Of a stretch of 64,000 bases of DNA, positions 32,671 through 42,347 are shown in pieces (within the stretch, counting starts at the first letter, position 1; every line of letters begins with the position of its first letter). The DNA is taken from the NCBI GenBank assembly GCA_013995675.1, contig VWRR01000002.1, positions 785,016 through 849,015 on the forward strand, given 5' to 3'. The DNA comes from Cyanidiococcus yangmingshanensis. Taxonomy: Eukaryota > Rhodophyta > Bangiophyceae > Cyanidiales > Cyanidiaceae. Under the pieces are notes generated by a model. It saw only the letters and a program-made list of their open reading frames with translations, did not search any database and had not been told where the DNA came from. A program made the position numbers and the translations under genes.

Positions 32671-33504
32671 ATGGCTTTTCTGAACGCGAGCTTGACTTTG
32701 TTGCAAACTGGTCGTCACGCGTGTTTGGTGCGGCAGCGTCGCCTCCAGGGAGGTCGTCCTTGTGCGCTGGCCGGTCTGCAGATGGCGCTAGAGCCGGTTT
32801 CGCGACGAGAATTTATGGCTGCACTGACCGCCGGCGTTACTGCAGTGGTGGTGGCACCGGTTGTGCCAAGTTGGGCGGATGGTGCAGTCTCCCGGGCGAC
32901 GAGGGAGCGCGCTCGTGGTCAGTACGGTCCTCGGGTGCTGGCCAGCCAGGCGATCATTGATGAGATCCAACAGGCAACGAGTGCTGGAAACTTGGATCAG
33001 GTGGCTGCTTTAACAGCGAATCCGAAGAATATCTCGAAAAGAGAGCGAAAAGAGCTCGAGTCGCTGAACGGGTTCGGTGCGCTGTACGCACAGAAGAATG
33101 CATTCATGTTGCTCAAGGGTGCTGTTCGAGGCGACCGGGTGCGGGAGCCTGAGATGGAGCGGGTTGTTGAGCGTCTCTATGCGACAGCGGATGACATCTA
33201 CCGGGCTGCACGCGCTGGCAATAAGGACAAGGTGGATCGCATGGTGAAGAATTTGTCACTTTTCCTGAACTCTGTGATCACGGTTGCAGAGATTAGACCG
33301 CTCGATGCGGAGGAGGTGCCTGGTCAGGCCTACAGCAGCGACTTTGACTGGCGGCGTGGTCGCTTGTCGATGCACTCTGAAGAGAAGGCTGGCCAGAAAT
33401 CGGCTGCAGCAGCCCCCAAGGCGGCGGCGCCAATGCCGCCTGCTCCGGCACCAGCGCCTGCTCCGGCACCAACATCCATAGAATCAGAGGCATTTACCCC
33501 ATGA
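32671..33504 (+). CDS. psbQ': PsbQ'-like extrinsic protein of photosystem II
   Basis: 277 aa from ATG 32671. Bipartite targeting: residues 1-42 resemble a plastid transit peptide. A twin-arginine R-R at 45-46 follows, then the hydrophobic AALTAGVTAVVVAPVV and a lumenal cleavage site near S-W-A/D (69-70), as expected for Tat-dependent import into the thylakoid lumen. The mature part (ASRATRERARGQYG, DEIQQATSAGNLDQVAALTA, VERLYATADDIYRAARAGNK, MVKNLSLFLNSVITVAE) is a four-helix-bundle pattern of red-algal PsbQ', which stabilises the oxygen-evolving complex. Oddity: a C-terminal Ala/Pro-rich tail with repeated A-P-A-P (about 250-270). Family identification is from recognition of the targeting-plus-bundle pattern, not from alignment. 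Confidence 0.75.
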   Translation: MAFLNASLTLLQTGRHACLVRQRRLQGGRPCALAGLQMALEPVSRREFMAALTAGVTAVVVAPVVPSWADGAVSRATRERARGQYGPRVLASQAIIDEIQQATSAGNLDQVAALTANPKNISKRERKELESLNGFGALYAQKNAFMLLKGAVRGDRVREPEMERVVERLYATADDIYRAARAGNKDKVDRMVKNLSLFLNSVITVAEIRPLDAEEVPGQAYSSDFDWRRGRLSMHSEEKAGQKSAAAAPKAAAPMPPAPAPAPAPAPTSIESEAFTP

Positions 33505-33540
33505 GCTAGTTGTGAGCAATGGTCGATGGCGAGCAGCAAA

Positions 33541-34302
33541 TCATAGAAGGGAAGTTGTCGTACACATAAACGGTTTTCTCAGACGGAAACGGCACAATAA
33601 TTCCATTTCCCTCACGAATGGTTCATGACGGCAATGCGGAACGAGGAGTGACAGGAGAGCACTTTCCAGTCTCAGGCAACATGGACGATCGGGGGAAACG
33701 CGGATATCCAGAAAGCATATCTTTTGGGGTCGCAGTTCGTCGCAGGAAAGCATACCTGGGCGTATCCCGAGCGCATTGGGCATCATTCGGTTATCGATGC
33801 AGGGTTGTCGCGAGTCGCACCAACGAACCAGCATCCACAAGACGTGCAGACCATTGACGGAGGCGTCGCACACGTATAGATCGCATAAGGTGCATTCTAG
33901 GCTATGGTCATGAATCCGAGAACGAATGTAAACCCTGCAGGACGCTGGACTAGAATCGCGCCCGGCTTTTAGATCAAAACGGTAGCCCATTGCTTTTGCT
34001 GGAGCAAGCGAGGACGCGCTATCCCCAGCAAAGCCTTGTGTGCTGGAAAAGCGCTCTCCGTGGACGAAAGTAATGAAATCAGCAAGCGGGCCGAATGCGA
34101 ATCGATTTCTGGTTGAGCAGCGCGCAGAGACGTCAAGGCGTGAGGTATCATCCTCACGAGCCAACCGAATTCGATAGGAGAATTGGCGCTCACGAAGCGC
34201 TGCGGGGTGATGAATAGCATCCAATGCTCCCGGCCCTAGCAGTTTATACGAAAGAAACGGATTTTCCTTTGCGACCGCAAAACCGCTCCCGCGAAAACTC
34301 AT
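33541..34302 (-). CDS. Hypothetical protein, 253 aa
   Basis: ATG at 34300-34302 to a stop at 33541. The first ~110 residues are protein-like (FLSYKLLGPGALDAIHHPA, RERQFSYRIRLAREDDTSRL, ADFITFVHGERF). The remainder is rich in Cys, Arg and Leu and may be out of the true frame if a base is wrong. No family recognised; no signal or membrane segment. Convergent with the PsbQ' gene, 36 bases between stops. Confidence 0.45.
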   Translation of the reverse strand: MSFRGSGFAVAKENPFLSYKLLGPGALDAIHHPAALRERQFSYRIRLAREDDTSRLDVSARCSTRNRFAFGPLADFITFVHGERFSSTQGFAGDSASSLAPAKAMGYRFDLKAGRDSSPASCRVYIRSRIHDHSLECTLCDLYVCDASVNGLHVLWMLVRWCDSRQPCIDNRMMPNALGIRPGMLSCDELRPQKICFLDIRVSPDRPCCLRLESALLSLLVPHCRHEPFVREMELLCRFRLRKPFMCTTTSLL

Positions 34303-34644
34303 TGAAAGGTTTCGTTCATAGACTTGACGATCGGGCTTGTGATCACGGATGCATTGTGGAACAAGCTCCTCTCAAAATCAGGATGCTTAATACTGGAAAG
34401 CGCCTCTTCTCCATACAAGAAGATCTTGACGAACGTTTGCTTGTGGTAATGCTCAGCGCTCATGCTGCACCGTGATCTCCAAAAACCTGGTGCGGCTCTC
34501 TACGTCTACGAGTGGGTACTGCCCGCACAAACCCCGCAGGTAGCACTGCAGTAAAATCCTGCAACAGACATATCCCGATGTATGAATCAATGAGATCTAC
34601 CGAAACATTCAGTACACTATTCGAACATTCACGAATACAATCGA
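34303..34644. other. Divergent intergenic region
   Basis: About 340 bases between divergent ORFs; nothing recognised. Confidence 0.35.
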
Positions 34645-36747
34645 ATGCAGAACGTACTTTTCGCTGACACACTGGAGTCAGCACGAAGCTCGGGCACCGG
34701 CGGCAACCATCGCAGGCACCGGCGGCGGCCCGCAGCTCGGGGCGAGCTCGTCGGTAGCGTTGCCCAAGTTCCTCTTAGAAAAGCACGGGGCATGGCGTCA
34801 TCAAAGGACGCTTATCGTCGAAAAATAAACCAAAATAGTGATCTTGGGGTAATGCGTCATCAAGTGGTGAGCTTGAGTTTCATCGCTACGCCGTTTTGGC
34901 GAAAAAACGGGATCGGCCAACGCTCGCCGGCGACGTGTCGTTTCCCGAAGGTACTCGGAACGACCAAGGGTGTCAAAAGGGGTCTCGTATTGCCACTGGT
35001 AGCTACGAGCTCGCAAGAAGCAAGGTCTGGAGTGAACGCTTCTGAGTTACCGAACCGAGGGGCAGACCGCCTACGGGAAGCCGTCACGGCACGCGAGGCC
35101 GCTTTTCTCGCCGTTGAGCAGTCGCTGATGCAGAACGCGACCACGAGCGATGTGGAAGGCACGAACGCAAGCACGGACTCTAAAATGAGCCGAGATAGCC
35201 CCAACGCGAGCCATCTTAGTCAAAAGTTTTTGCTATCATACCTTGCTCTGTGGAGCGAGGCACGGAAGCCGAGTCGAGCGGAGTATGCGCTAGCGAAAAT
35301 CATCTCTTTTAATGCCGTTCGACAGCGAATGCTCTTCGACTATGTGCTTCAAACCAATGTTCTACGTGAGCGTGAAGCGATGGATAGCGTGCCGCGTCGA
35401 ATAAAATCCGACAACCTGCGTCTGTCGGTCTCGCAGCGAGCACTACTGCATACCGCGCTCGCCCAGTACGCTTTTATGGAGCGAGTTCCTGTCCATACGA
35501 TCGTATTCAGCACTGTCGAGCTGGCGAAAACCTACTATGGACAGCGTTTTGCTTCCTTTGTGAATGCGATTCTGCGCAATCTCGCTCGCTACGGGGAAAA
35601 GTGGATGCCGGAGCTCGAAAGAAGGCGTCCCGCAGAGTACATCGTACGACCGCTTCCGTTCCCTGAAGACAACTTGAACGTGCGGTATTCGTATCCAGGG
35701 GTATTTGTTGCCAAGGTTGCCAATCAGCTGATGAATCAGGAGCGGGTTGTGGCTTTCCTAGAAGCGGGCAATCTGACACCGCAGATTTTCTTTCGCATTC
35801 CCTGCCAGTTCACAGATACGGCTGAGTTGCGGGCAGCCCTGGAAATAGGTTTGCTCGTTCCCTGGGACGGCTCGAGGCTGAGCGAATCCGCTGCTCGGCC
35901 CTGGAATATCTACCGCGTCGATCTGAACTGTGCGGATGTGGACGGAGCTGGAGACTTGGTAATCGCTGCAAATACCGACCGTGTTGAGTGGGCGCACGCA
36001 CTGCCCGATACCTCAGCCAAAGATCTGTTTCAGAAGCTGTTGCAAAAGTTTATTGTGCAAAATGTGACCCAAGCGGAGCACATTTACGATCTTTGTGAGC
36101 AATTACGCGCACGATGGAACCAGCGGAGACGCTTGGAGCGAGTGCTTGATTTGTGCACTGCACCAGGTGGAAAGCTTACCGCTGTCTTTGAGTATTTGCA
36201 AAAATCAGGTCTGGGTGACTTGCTTACAGAGTACGTAGGTGTGGACTTGAACGGACAGCGGCTGCAAATGGTCCACGAGAACATCCACAAGGCACCAGGC
36301 ATGAGCAAAGGACGAGTTTTCGTGGGCATTGGTCGCGGCGAGTCATTCGTGGAGTACCAGTCTGGCTTTGTCGTACAGAATGCAGATGATCGATCGATTG
36401 TTCCGAGTTTTGATCTGGTGATCGCGGATGTTCCTTGCACGAATTCGGGCGTCCTTAACCGCCGCCCCGAGGCTAGATGGCGTCTCTCTGAGCGAGATTT
36501 CGCGACTGCGATACCACGTCTGATATCTCTGCAGACGAGTCTTTTGACCCGGGCTTTGCGCTTGTCTAGACACGCTGTCTTCTATATGACTTGTTCGATC
36601 CTAGAGGCGGAAGGGAGTGGTCTCGTGCGCTCTGTGCTGGAGCAGTTTCCCGAGTTCGAGCTCAGCTGGGAGCGTCTCACCTATACGGACACCGCAGGTC
36701 GGGACGGTGGCTATGCAGCGTTGCTTTGGCGCCACCAGGAAAATTAA
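34645..36747 (+). CDS. RsmB/Sun-like rRNA (cytosine-C5) methyltransferase
   Basis: 700 aa from ATG 34645; ATGs at 34792 and 34852 are alternative starts, and the segment after 34852 resembles a plastid or mitochondrial presequence. Residues ~190-325 are a NusB-like RNA-binding domain (FVNAILRNLARYGEKW, YSYPGVFVAKVANQLMN). The methyltransferase domain has LDLCTAPGGKLTAVF (AdoMet motif I, ~500), VGVDLN, and motif IV DVPCTNSGVLNRRPEARWRL with Cys598. It also has SLLTRALRL and the catalytic T-C-S with Cys650. The arrangement equals bacterial RsmB, which methylates 16S rRNA C967, so an organellar rRNA substrate is likely (inference). Confidence 0.9.
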   Translation: MQNVLFADTLESARSSGTGGNHRRHRRRPAARGELVGSVAQVPLRKARGMASSKDAYRRKINQNSDLGVMRHQVVSLSFIATPFWRKNGIGQRSPATCRFPKVLGTTKGVKRGLVLPLVATSSQEARSGVNASELPNRGADRLREAVTAREAAFLAVEQSLMQNATTSDVEGTNASTDSKMSRDSPNASHLSQKFLLSYLALWSEARKPSRAEYALAKIISFNAVRQRMLFDYVLQTNVLREREAMDSVPRRIKSDNLRLSVSQRALLHTALAQYAFMERVPVHTIVFSTVELAKTYYGQRFASFVNAILRNLARYGEKWMPELERRRPAEYIVRPLPFPEDNLNVRYSYPGVFVAKVANQLMNQERVVAFLEAGNLTPQIFFRIPCQFTDTAELRAALEIGLLVPWDGSRLSESAARPWNIYRVDLNCADVDGAGDLVIAANTDRVEWAHALPDTSAKDLFQKLLQKFIVQNVTQAEHIYDLCEQLRARWNQRRRLERVLDLCTAPGGKLTAVFEYLQKSGLGDLLTEYVGVDLNGQRLQMVHENIHKAPGMSKGRVFVGIGRGESFVEYQSGFVVQNADDRSIVPSFDLVIADVPCTNSGVLNRRPEARWRLSERDFATAIPRLISLQTSLLTRALRLSRHAVFYMTCSILEAEGSGLVRSVLEQFPEFELSWERLTYTDTAGRDGGYAALLWRHQEN

Positions 36748-37791
36748 CCGGATCAGAAAGTCGCCCTTATCCAGAAATTTCCATATCAAGGGGCGCTAGA
36801 TACACCGGTCACGTAAACAGCCAGCGGGCCCTAGCTGGTGCCATTCATTTCAGAAAAAATCTAGGCGGAATATCGCCAAAATCAGTGGATCGTCTGCTGT
36901 ATTGAAGACAGATATCGAGTAAGCGTACAAACGTCACGAGGTCATCGCTGGTTTCCTGCCTTTTATCGAGCATAGGAGCGTGGCATGATCGAACTTGTTG
37001 TAGACGATGATCATGAACACAGCTGTCTCACAACGAGCCCGAAAGCGGCGTCTTTAGGGATCCAAAGAAGAATGTATCTTACCCAAGGCGGAATGCCTCG
37101 ACATGCAACCCCACTTTCCTGTCGATCAGCGCTGCAGGACTGCATCATCTCAAAATATTGCACGAACAATGTTGCAGAATTGCGTGGTGCATGACCTTGG
37201 GCTTGTAGTTTCGTGCTAACAATAGGCTCTACGCTTCAGGTTATGAGCTTTTATCGATTCAGGTTTGTGCTCTTGATCAAGGCATCGGCGGGAGCACCAG
37301 TATCAGGCTGTTTCGATAACGCTTCAGGGAGCATACCTCATGACGACGGGCGATGATAGCTCCCCTCGTCTAGTTTGTAACTCGTGTTCGCATGGCATTG
37401 TTCGCAGTGCAGCAGGGACAAGAAGATTCTCTAGACGTATCCCCCTAATGGTTTTTAAGACCTCAGTACACATGTCCCTGAGGAACAAAGAGTTTCGCTC
37501 GGTTTCTCAAAACAGCTTCATGGAGCAGTCGCGTCTCATTCCACTTCCATTGCTCTATGCTAGCCTTTTTTCGGGCAAGCTCGCTGTCGAAATGATGGAC
37601 GTTGACCGCGAGCGCTGTAGGCGGCGATCGGAGGCAGCATCCGAACGAGTGGCGCGTGCTCGTCCCTCGGTCGGGCCGGAGAGCGCTTGGTATTTTTCTG
37701 TATCCGGTTGTAAAGGTGATTCGAGAGCCATGAAGCGCTACATCCTTGAACTTGGTCCTGCATGCCTTTACGAAACCACACGATTGGTTGC
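36748..37791. other. Intergenic, nothing recognised
   Basis: About 1.04 kb between two convergent genes. A 151-codon plus-strand ORF (37340-37795) runs antisense to the end of the zinc-finger gene and has no recognisable domain. Confidence 0.35.
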
Positions 37792-38132
37792 TTAGACATC
37801 GAAGAAACCCATGCCATTGCATTCCCGACACGGACGGCCAAGGCCAGTTCCCTCGCATGGATAGCAGGGTACTTCCTTTCCAAGAAACCCTCCATCTTGC
37901 GTGAGCCGCCACACATAAGACAGATACGTCGACCCCGTCCCTGGCATGCTTCGCAGCGCAAAATTCGACCAAATTGCTTTCGAAGCTGGCGACGCAACTT
38001 TTGTCTTAGCCTCGCCGACTCGGGGTCGGATCCTGATTCCGAAAGAAAACGTATTGCTTCTCGCAATTCATCTCGAGAGATCTCCTCTGGTTCGTTGGGT
38101 GCGTTCTTTCCAAAGCCTCTCACTGCGAGCAT
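37792..38132 (-). CDS. DnaJ-type (BSD2-like) zinc-finger protein, one frame break
   Basis: Start taken at ATG 38130-38132 (the open frame continues upstream to a GTG). A helical N-terminus with EISRDELREAIRFLSE and LRQKLRRQLRKQFG leads into a Cys-rich domain. The first half is C-x2-C-Q-G-R-G...C-x2-C-G-G-S. After a frame shift near 37880 (one missing base explains it) the second half reads CYPCEGTGLGRPCRECNGMGF and ends DV. Together these are the four CxxCxGxG motifs of the DnaJ central zinc finger without a J domain, as in BSD2, LQY1 and PSA2. Those plant proteins assist Rubisco or photosystem assembly; which, if any, applies here is unknown. Short, about 112 aa. Confidence 0.72.
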
Positions 38133-38600
38133 GGTACTTAGCCTTCGCACCGTTGCGCAGTTGGCGCTGGTCAGTGGCACGAGACCCTCCTCTTAGCAAG
38201 CCTGTCGCCAGACGGTAGTCTTTGCATAGCGCGTATCGAGTTCGTGCATCGCTATGATTGATCCGTTCCCGTGAGCGAGACGGTAGGGTTGTAAACGGAT
38301 ATAGCTGAACGAGAACACGGGCACGCGTGACGCACGATATGCTGGCGATGAAGCCTGGATAGAAGCCAGAAAAAGGAGGGGTACTCCTCAGGGGCAACGC
38401 AAGAAATGCCATAGAGATCAGATGGATGGATCAGAGTACTTCAAACCAAAACTGTGTTTTCTTGTTCAGATCTTAGCCGCTTAAAAGGCGTATCGGTCCC
38501 AAGACTCGGCTCTCGCTCTTGTGCCCAGCTTTGGAAGCAGCTGTCTCGAGTATCGCTGGGGAACCAGAGTCCTGAGAAGGGTTGCGACTACCAAACGCTT
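38133..38600. other. Intergenic, nothing recognised
   Basis: About 470 bases between the zinc-finger gene and the right copy of the 1.55-kb repeat. Confidence 0.35.
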
Positions 38601-40149
38601 CGGCTGTTCTCGGAAACGCCCTCAAGGTGCTCTGGTCGTTGCCCAAAGTGCTATGTGCAGCTTGCTCTGACTAGACTTTCAACGCAGGGTAGTCAACGTC
38701 GTGCCACAGAACACCAGCGTCTCCGGAACCTGCCCGAACAGGCGCTCCCGCACCAGACGCCTTGGCTTTGGGGACCGCGTCCCAGAGCCCCGTCACGGTT
38801 GGCAGAAAACAACTCGTGCAACGCCCTGAGGCCCTGCTTAACGAGACGCCTGTCGAGTATCGGCTACCCCAACAGTCTATGGAGCGCCCGCTAGACGCAA
38901 ACAATAGCCAGGAGCACGCCCAGCTTGGTGCAAGACCCGGCAAGCCAGCAGGGTGCGCAGAAACTCCCAGATGCGATCCGGATCAACTGCCGCTGGGGCG
39001 GTGCAACAGGGAGAACCCCTGCGCTCGCGTCGATATCGAGCAAAAGCACCGACATGCGAACCACTGAAACAGTCTGGTGAACGATCAAATACTAGGAGGA
39101 GGTGACGCCCTCGTCCCTATCAGAGAGCAAATGCACACATCCGGTCGATCCATGCTCTGTCCCGTGGAGTGTCCCAAGACCTTCTTTTGGCCAATCATCT
39201 TTGCTCTTTAGCCAGTCCCACTGGTCCGTTCACTGTTGGCGTGTCGGTTTGCGCTGACTCGACAAGGCCCCTCGTGAGGCGCCAGCGGCAAGGCATACCG
39301 GCTATGAATGCTGGTTGAAGCATAGCGCGCAGGACCTACCCATGAAGCGTGTATGCGACCGTGACTGTCCCGAGCACTGCGCCCCTCTGTGACCCAGTGC
39401 AATCGTGGCAGCATAGGGCGGAGCCGGTATCGAGGGAATCGTCTCTGCTACGCCTGGTGAGTCTAGAACTGGTCGGCCCCGCGTATTGTGTCGAGTCCAC
39501 GCAAACTGCACCCGAGTCTGTCAGCGAACGAGTGTCCTGAACGTCGGATATGCATTGCAGTGGCCGTGTACCCAAGCCGAGCTGTGAACTGGACCTCGAC
39601 TTGATCGCTCGACCGGTGTTGGCCCGGCCTAGTGGCTGCAGCAAGGTCGTTCGACCCAGATGCCGATCACAGTGGATTTGAGGACACCCAACGTCACTAC
39701 TTTTTTATCTGGTATCGTATCGCACCCAATCTAGTGCTTCGTTCATGGAAGCAGTGCGCCGTGTGCGCTCGCGCACTAGTGGCCGCGACTCGATCGACAC
39801 CGAGTGCAAACGACCGATAACCTGCTGATGCAGAACAAAAGCCCCTGCTCTGAGCGACGATGTCCCTTATTGGGCGACCAGTCGGCTGCAGTTCACCCAA
39901 CTGCCCGCCCGCATCGTTCGCGGTCTGCGTACTGTCCTGAACGTATGCGAGTGCTATCATCGAGCGGAGGACTGCCCGACCAATGGACAGCCAGATCCTG
40001 CGGACTCGTTCATGGTTCGGAACGGCGTACGAGCTTGGAACCCAACGCAGCATCCAAGTAAAGGATGGGCACAGGCCTCATGTTCTATGATGACGACCGG
40101 ACACTCGAATGATCTGGAATATACCTATCGGAGAAATCTATTTGAGGTT
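38601..40149 (-). repeat. 1.55-kb dispersed repeat, right (inverted) copy
   Basis: Reverse-complement match of 11869-13417 over its full length with scattered substitutions and no large indel. It ends about 200 bases upstream of the ELP4 start and may include its promoter. Because the copies are inverted and about 25 kb apart, recombination between them would invert the segment 13.4-38.6 kb. Confidence 0.85.
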
Positions 40150-40347
40150 TTCAAGGGGTTTTGAGGTGCAGTCTCGGCAACACATCGATCGACCGAGGGC
40201 CCCGAATTGCGGATCAGAAAACGGCACGTCAAAAACTATTCATTGTACCTACTTCCAACTGTGAGCTTTGTTCGAAACGCGGCTCCTTCCTCACGAGTAG
40301 GATGGTTCCAAGGAGGCTCGCAGAAGTTCACGATCGTTTATCCTTTG

Positions 40348-41442
40348 ATGAGCTTTATTAGGGTATATGCACGGGACCGAGGACCGCGGTCTGCTGAAAG
40401 CTTCGGCTCAGGCGTGACACGGTCGCCGACCGAGCAGTGGCCCGTAACTCGACTCGGACTCACGCGCTGTCAACGCGGTCGCGACGCTGCCTACGATATT
40501 GCTCTACCTCTTGGCACCGTGACTGCACTGATAGAAGACGAACCAACCCAGAACGCTCGAACTTTCCTGCGCACCTTCGTGGCTGAGGGTCTCTTGCACG
40601 AACACGTCCTTGGGCTGCTTCCAGGTTCCTTGGTGGAGCAGCTCCCGGCGAGCGTGGCTGCAGATACGCGGTCTGCTGTGTCTCCAAGTACCAGCGACTC
40701 GTCATCAGCGACGAACTTGAGAATAGCATGGCGATATGCTGGTAAAGAGCGGTCAGCAAGGTCGCAGCGCCCTAGCAAGCCGCGTCTAGATCTGTCGCTC
40801 TGTGCGAACCCGCAGGAGATACTCCGCAGCAGCGCCTCGTTGCGCCTCTTGAACTCCTTGGATGGGGCGCTGGACTTTGCCTCGTCTCGCTCAGCTCCGC
40901 AGTGTCGGCGGTTAGCCATTCAGTCGTTGCACCAATGGATACTCTCGTCTGTGGCAGCTAACACGAGCAATGAGGAACTGTTCAATCATTTGTGGCGCTA
41001 TTTGCACTACCTGAGGAACGCATGCCGAAAGTCAATGGCAGTGACGCTGGTGACTCTCTCGCGAGAGTGTTGCATGATCCCGTCGCTGCTGCATATTCTG
41101 GATTCGGTCATCGACGTGAACACGTTTCGAGGTCGTGGTGTCTCCGAGCTCGGTTTCGGTGCGTTCGATGGACTCATTCACGTTGTGAAAATGCCTCATG
41201 TCGCCACAAGTCTCCGTCCATTACATCCGCTAGTTGTGGATGATGGAGCTAGCTCTGCGTCCACCACAGATTTGCTGGTTTTTCGGCGGACCCGCCGTGA
41301 ACTGGTCATCGAGCCTGCTCATGAAGCACCGGAGTCCTCTATTCCGGGTTCCGGCCCCACACGAGCGAGGCAAAAGCTCGAGGACGCCCAGGACACCCAG
41401 GGTCCATCCTTGGCATCGAGTGCACTCACAACAGACTGGTGA
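40348..41442 (+). CDS. ELP4: Elongator complex protein 4 (ELP4/PAXNEB)
   Basis: 364 aa from ATG 40348 (the open frame extends upstream only via TTG). Family blocks: ALPLGTVTALIEDEPTQNAR (degenerate RecA-like P-loop region), FVAEGLLHEHVLGLLPGSLV, the highly conserved LRIAWRYAGKE, LDLSL, and the C-terminal GAFDGLIHVVKMPHVATSL. ELP4 forms the hexameric ELP456 ring of Elongator, which supports wobble-uridine cm5U modification of tRNAs. The C-terminus (about 320-364) is Ser/Pro rich and not conserved. The 1.55-kb repeat lies immediately upstream. Confidence 0.88.
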   Translation: MSFIRVYARDRGPRSAESFGSGVTRSPTEQWPVTRLGLTRCQRGRDAAYDIALPLGTVTALIEDEPTQNARTFLRTFVAEGLLHEHVLGLLPGSLVEQLPASVAADTRSAVSPSTSDSSSATNLRIAWRYAGKERSARSQRPSKPRLDLSLCANPQEILRSSASLRLLNSLDGALDFASSRSAPQCRRLAIQSLHQWILSSVAANTSNEELFNHLWRYLHYLRNACRKSMAVTLVTLSRECCMIPSLLHILDSVIDVNTFRGRGVSELGFGAFDGLIHVVKMPHVATSLRPLHPLVVDDGASSASTTDLLVFRRTRRELVIEPAHEAPESSIPGSGPTRARQKLEDAQDTQGPSLASSALTTDW

Positions 41443-41770
41443 GAACGAATGTATCGTTTTGCAATCTGTTGAATCTAAGAATCTTTAAAGAGACCGTCGA
41501 TCGAGAGATGACAAAGTTCTTCTTCTTTTCCGGGCAGCGCTCGCGTGCTCGAGCCTCCCCTGTGATATCTCGTTCGAGTACAAGCTTTTCGGGATTATCC
41601 GTTGTTTTCCCGCCATTGTCCTTACCGTAGAGAACGCGCATTAAAGCGGCTCCCTCAATTTCATAATCGCATTCAAAACCAGGGACCTCACCATGGACAT
41701 CGATCACTTCAGGATCGCAATTTAAAGGGGTGTTGTGGACATGAATACGTGCAGAGTCTTGAGTTGCCAC
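41426..41770 (-). CDS. Uncertain 114-codon ORF without ATG
   Basis: Open from GTG 41768-41770 and preceded closely by a stop. The text (HNTPLNCDPEVIDVHGEVPGFE, GKDNGG, NPEKLVLERDITGEARARER) is acidic and protein-like, suggesting the 3' part of a gene whose 5' part lies in another frame or exon (about 41771-41880). Not recognised. Its stop lies inside the end of ELP4 on the other strand. Confidence 0.3.
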   Translation of the reverse strand: MATQDSARIHVHNTPLNCDPEVIDVHGEVPGFECDYEIEGAALMRVLYGKDNGGKTTDNPEKLVLERDITGEARARERCPEKKKNFVISRSTVSLKILRFNRLQNDTFVLTSLL

Positions 41771-42347
41771 GTTGCTCGCTGGTTACACGTCGATGGACAG
41801 TACATCAGAGATGCTGCCGCATGGACTGGTCCAGAAGAATGTCCGAAAAAGATCCACAGCCTAGTCGTGATGCGGCCTCTTGATCAGTGCATGTCAACGT
41901 GCCTCGCTGCATGAAAAGGTCTTTGTCTTCTGATGGACGCACCTGCTCATGGGTATCCAGGCAAAGGGCGCGTATCTCCAGGTCTGATCCATCATGCTCA
42001 ACTGCTGGATACGTTCGGCACTAAGGTCTCTGTAGATGGTGGTATCGTCGCAACCTCCAAGTGGCGCTCTTTACAAGCATTCTGGTCAGGACCGAACTAG
42101 ATTCAAAGCAGTCTAGAAAAGAAAATGGGCGTGTTCGGCGCAGATGGCATACAGAGGAATTGCGTCCTCGTCAAAGGTCGCTGACGCGCAAGGTTCTCAT
42201 ACCGAAACGATCGCTTCACAAGTTCGAATATCGGCAAGCTTTACCACAGGCTTGTAGACTTTTTCTCCCTGAACAGACGAAATAATTCCCGAATGGACAA
42301 TGCTGGGAAGGGTTCTTCTTGTGGAGCCAGACAATTGCTAGCATGGT
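41771..42347. other. Intergenic, nothing recognised
   Basis: About 580 bases with short ORFs only, downstream of DPE2. Confidence 0.35.
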
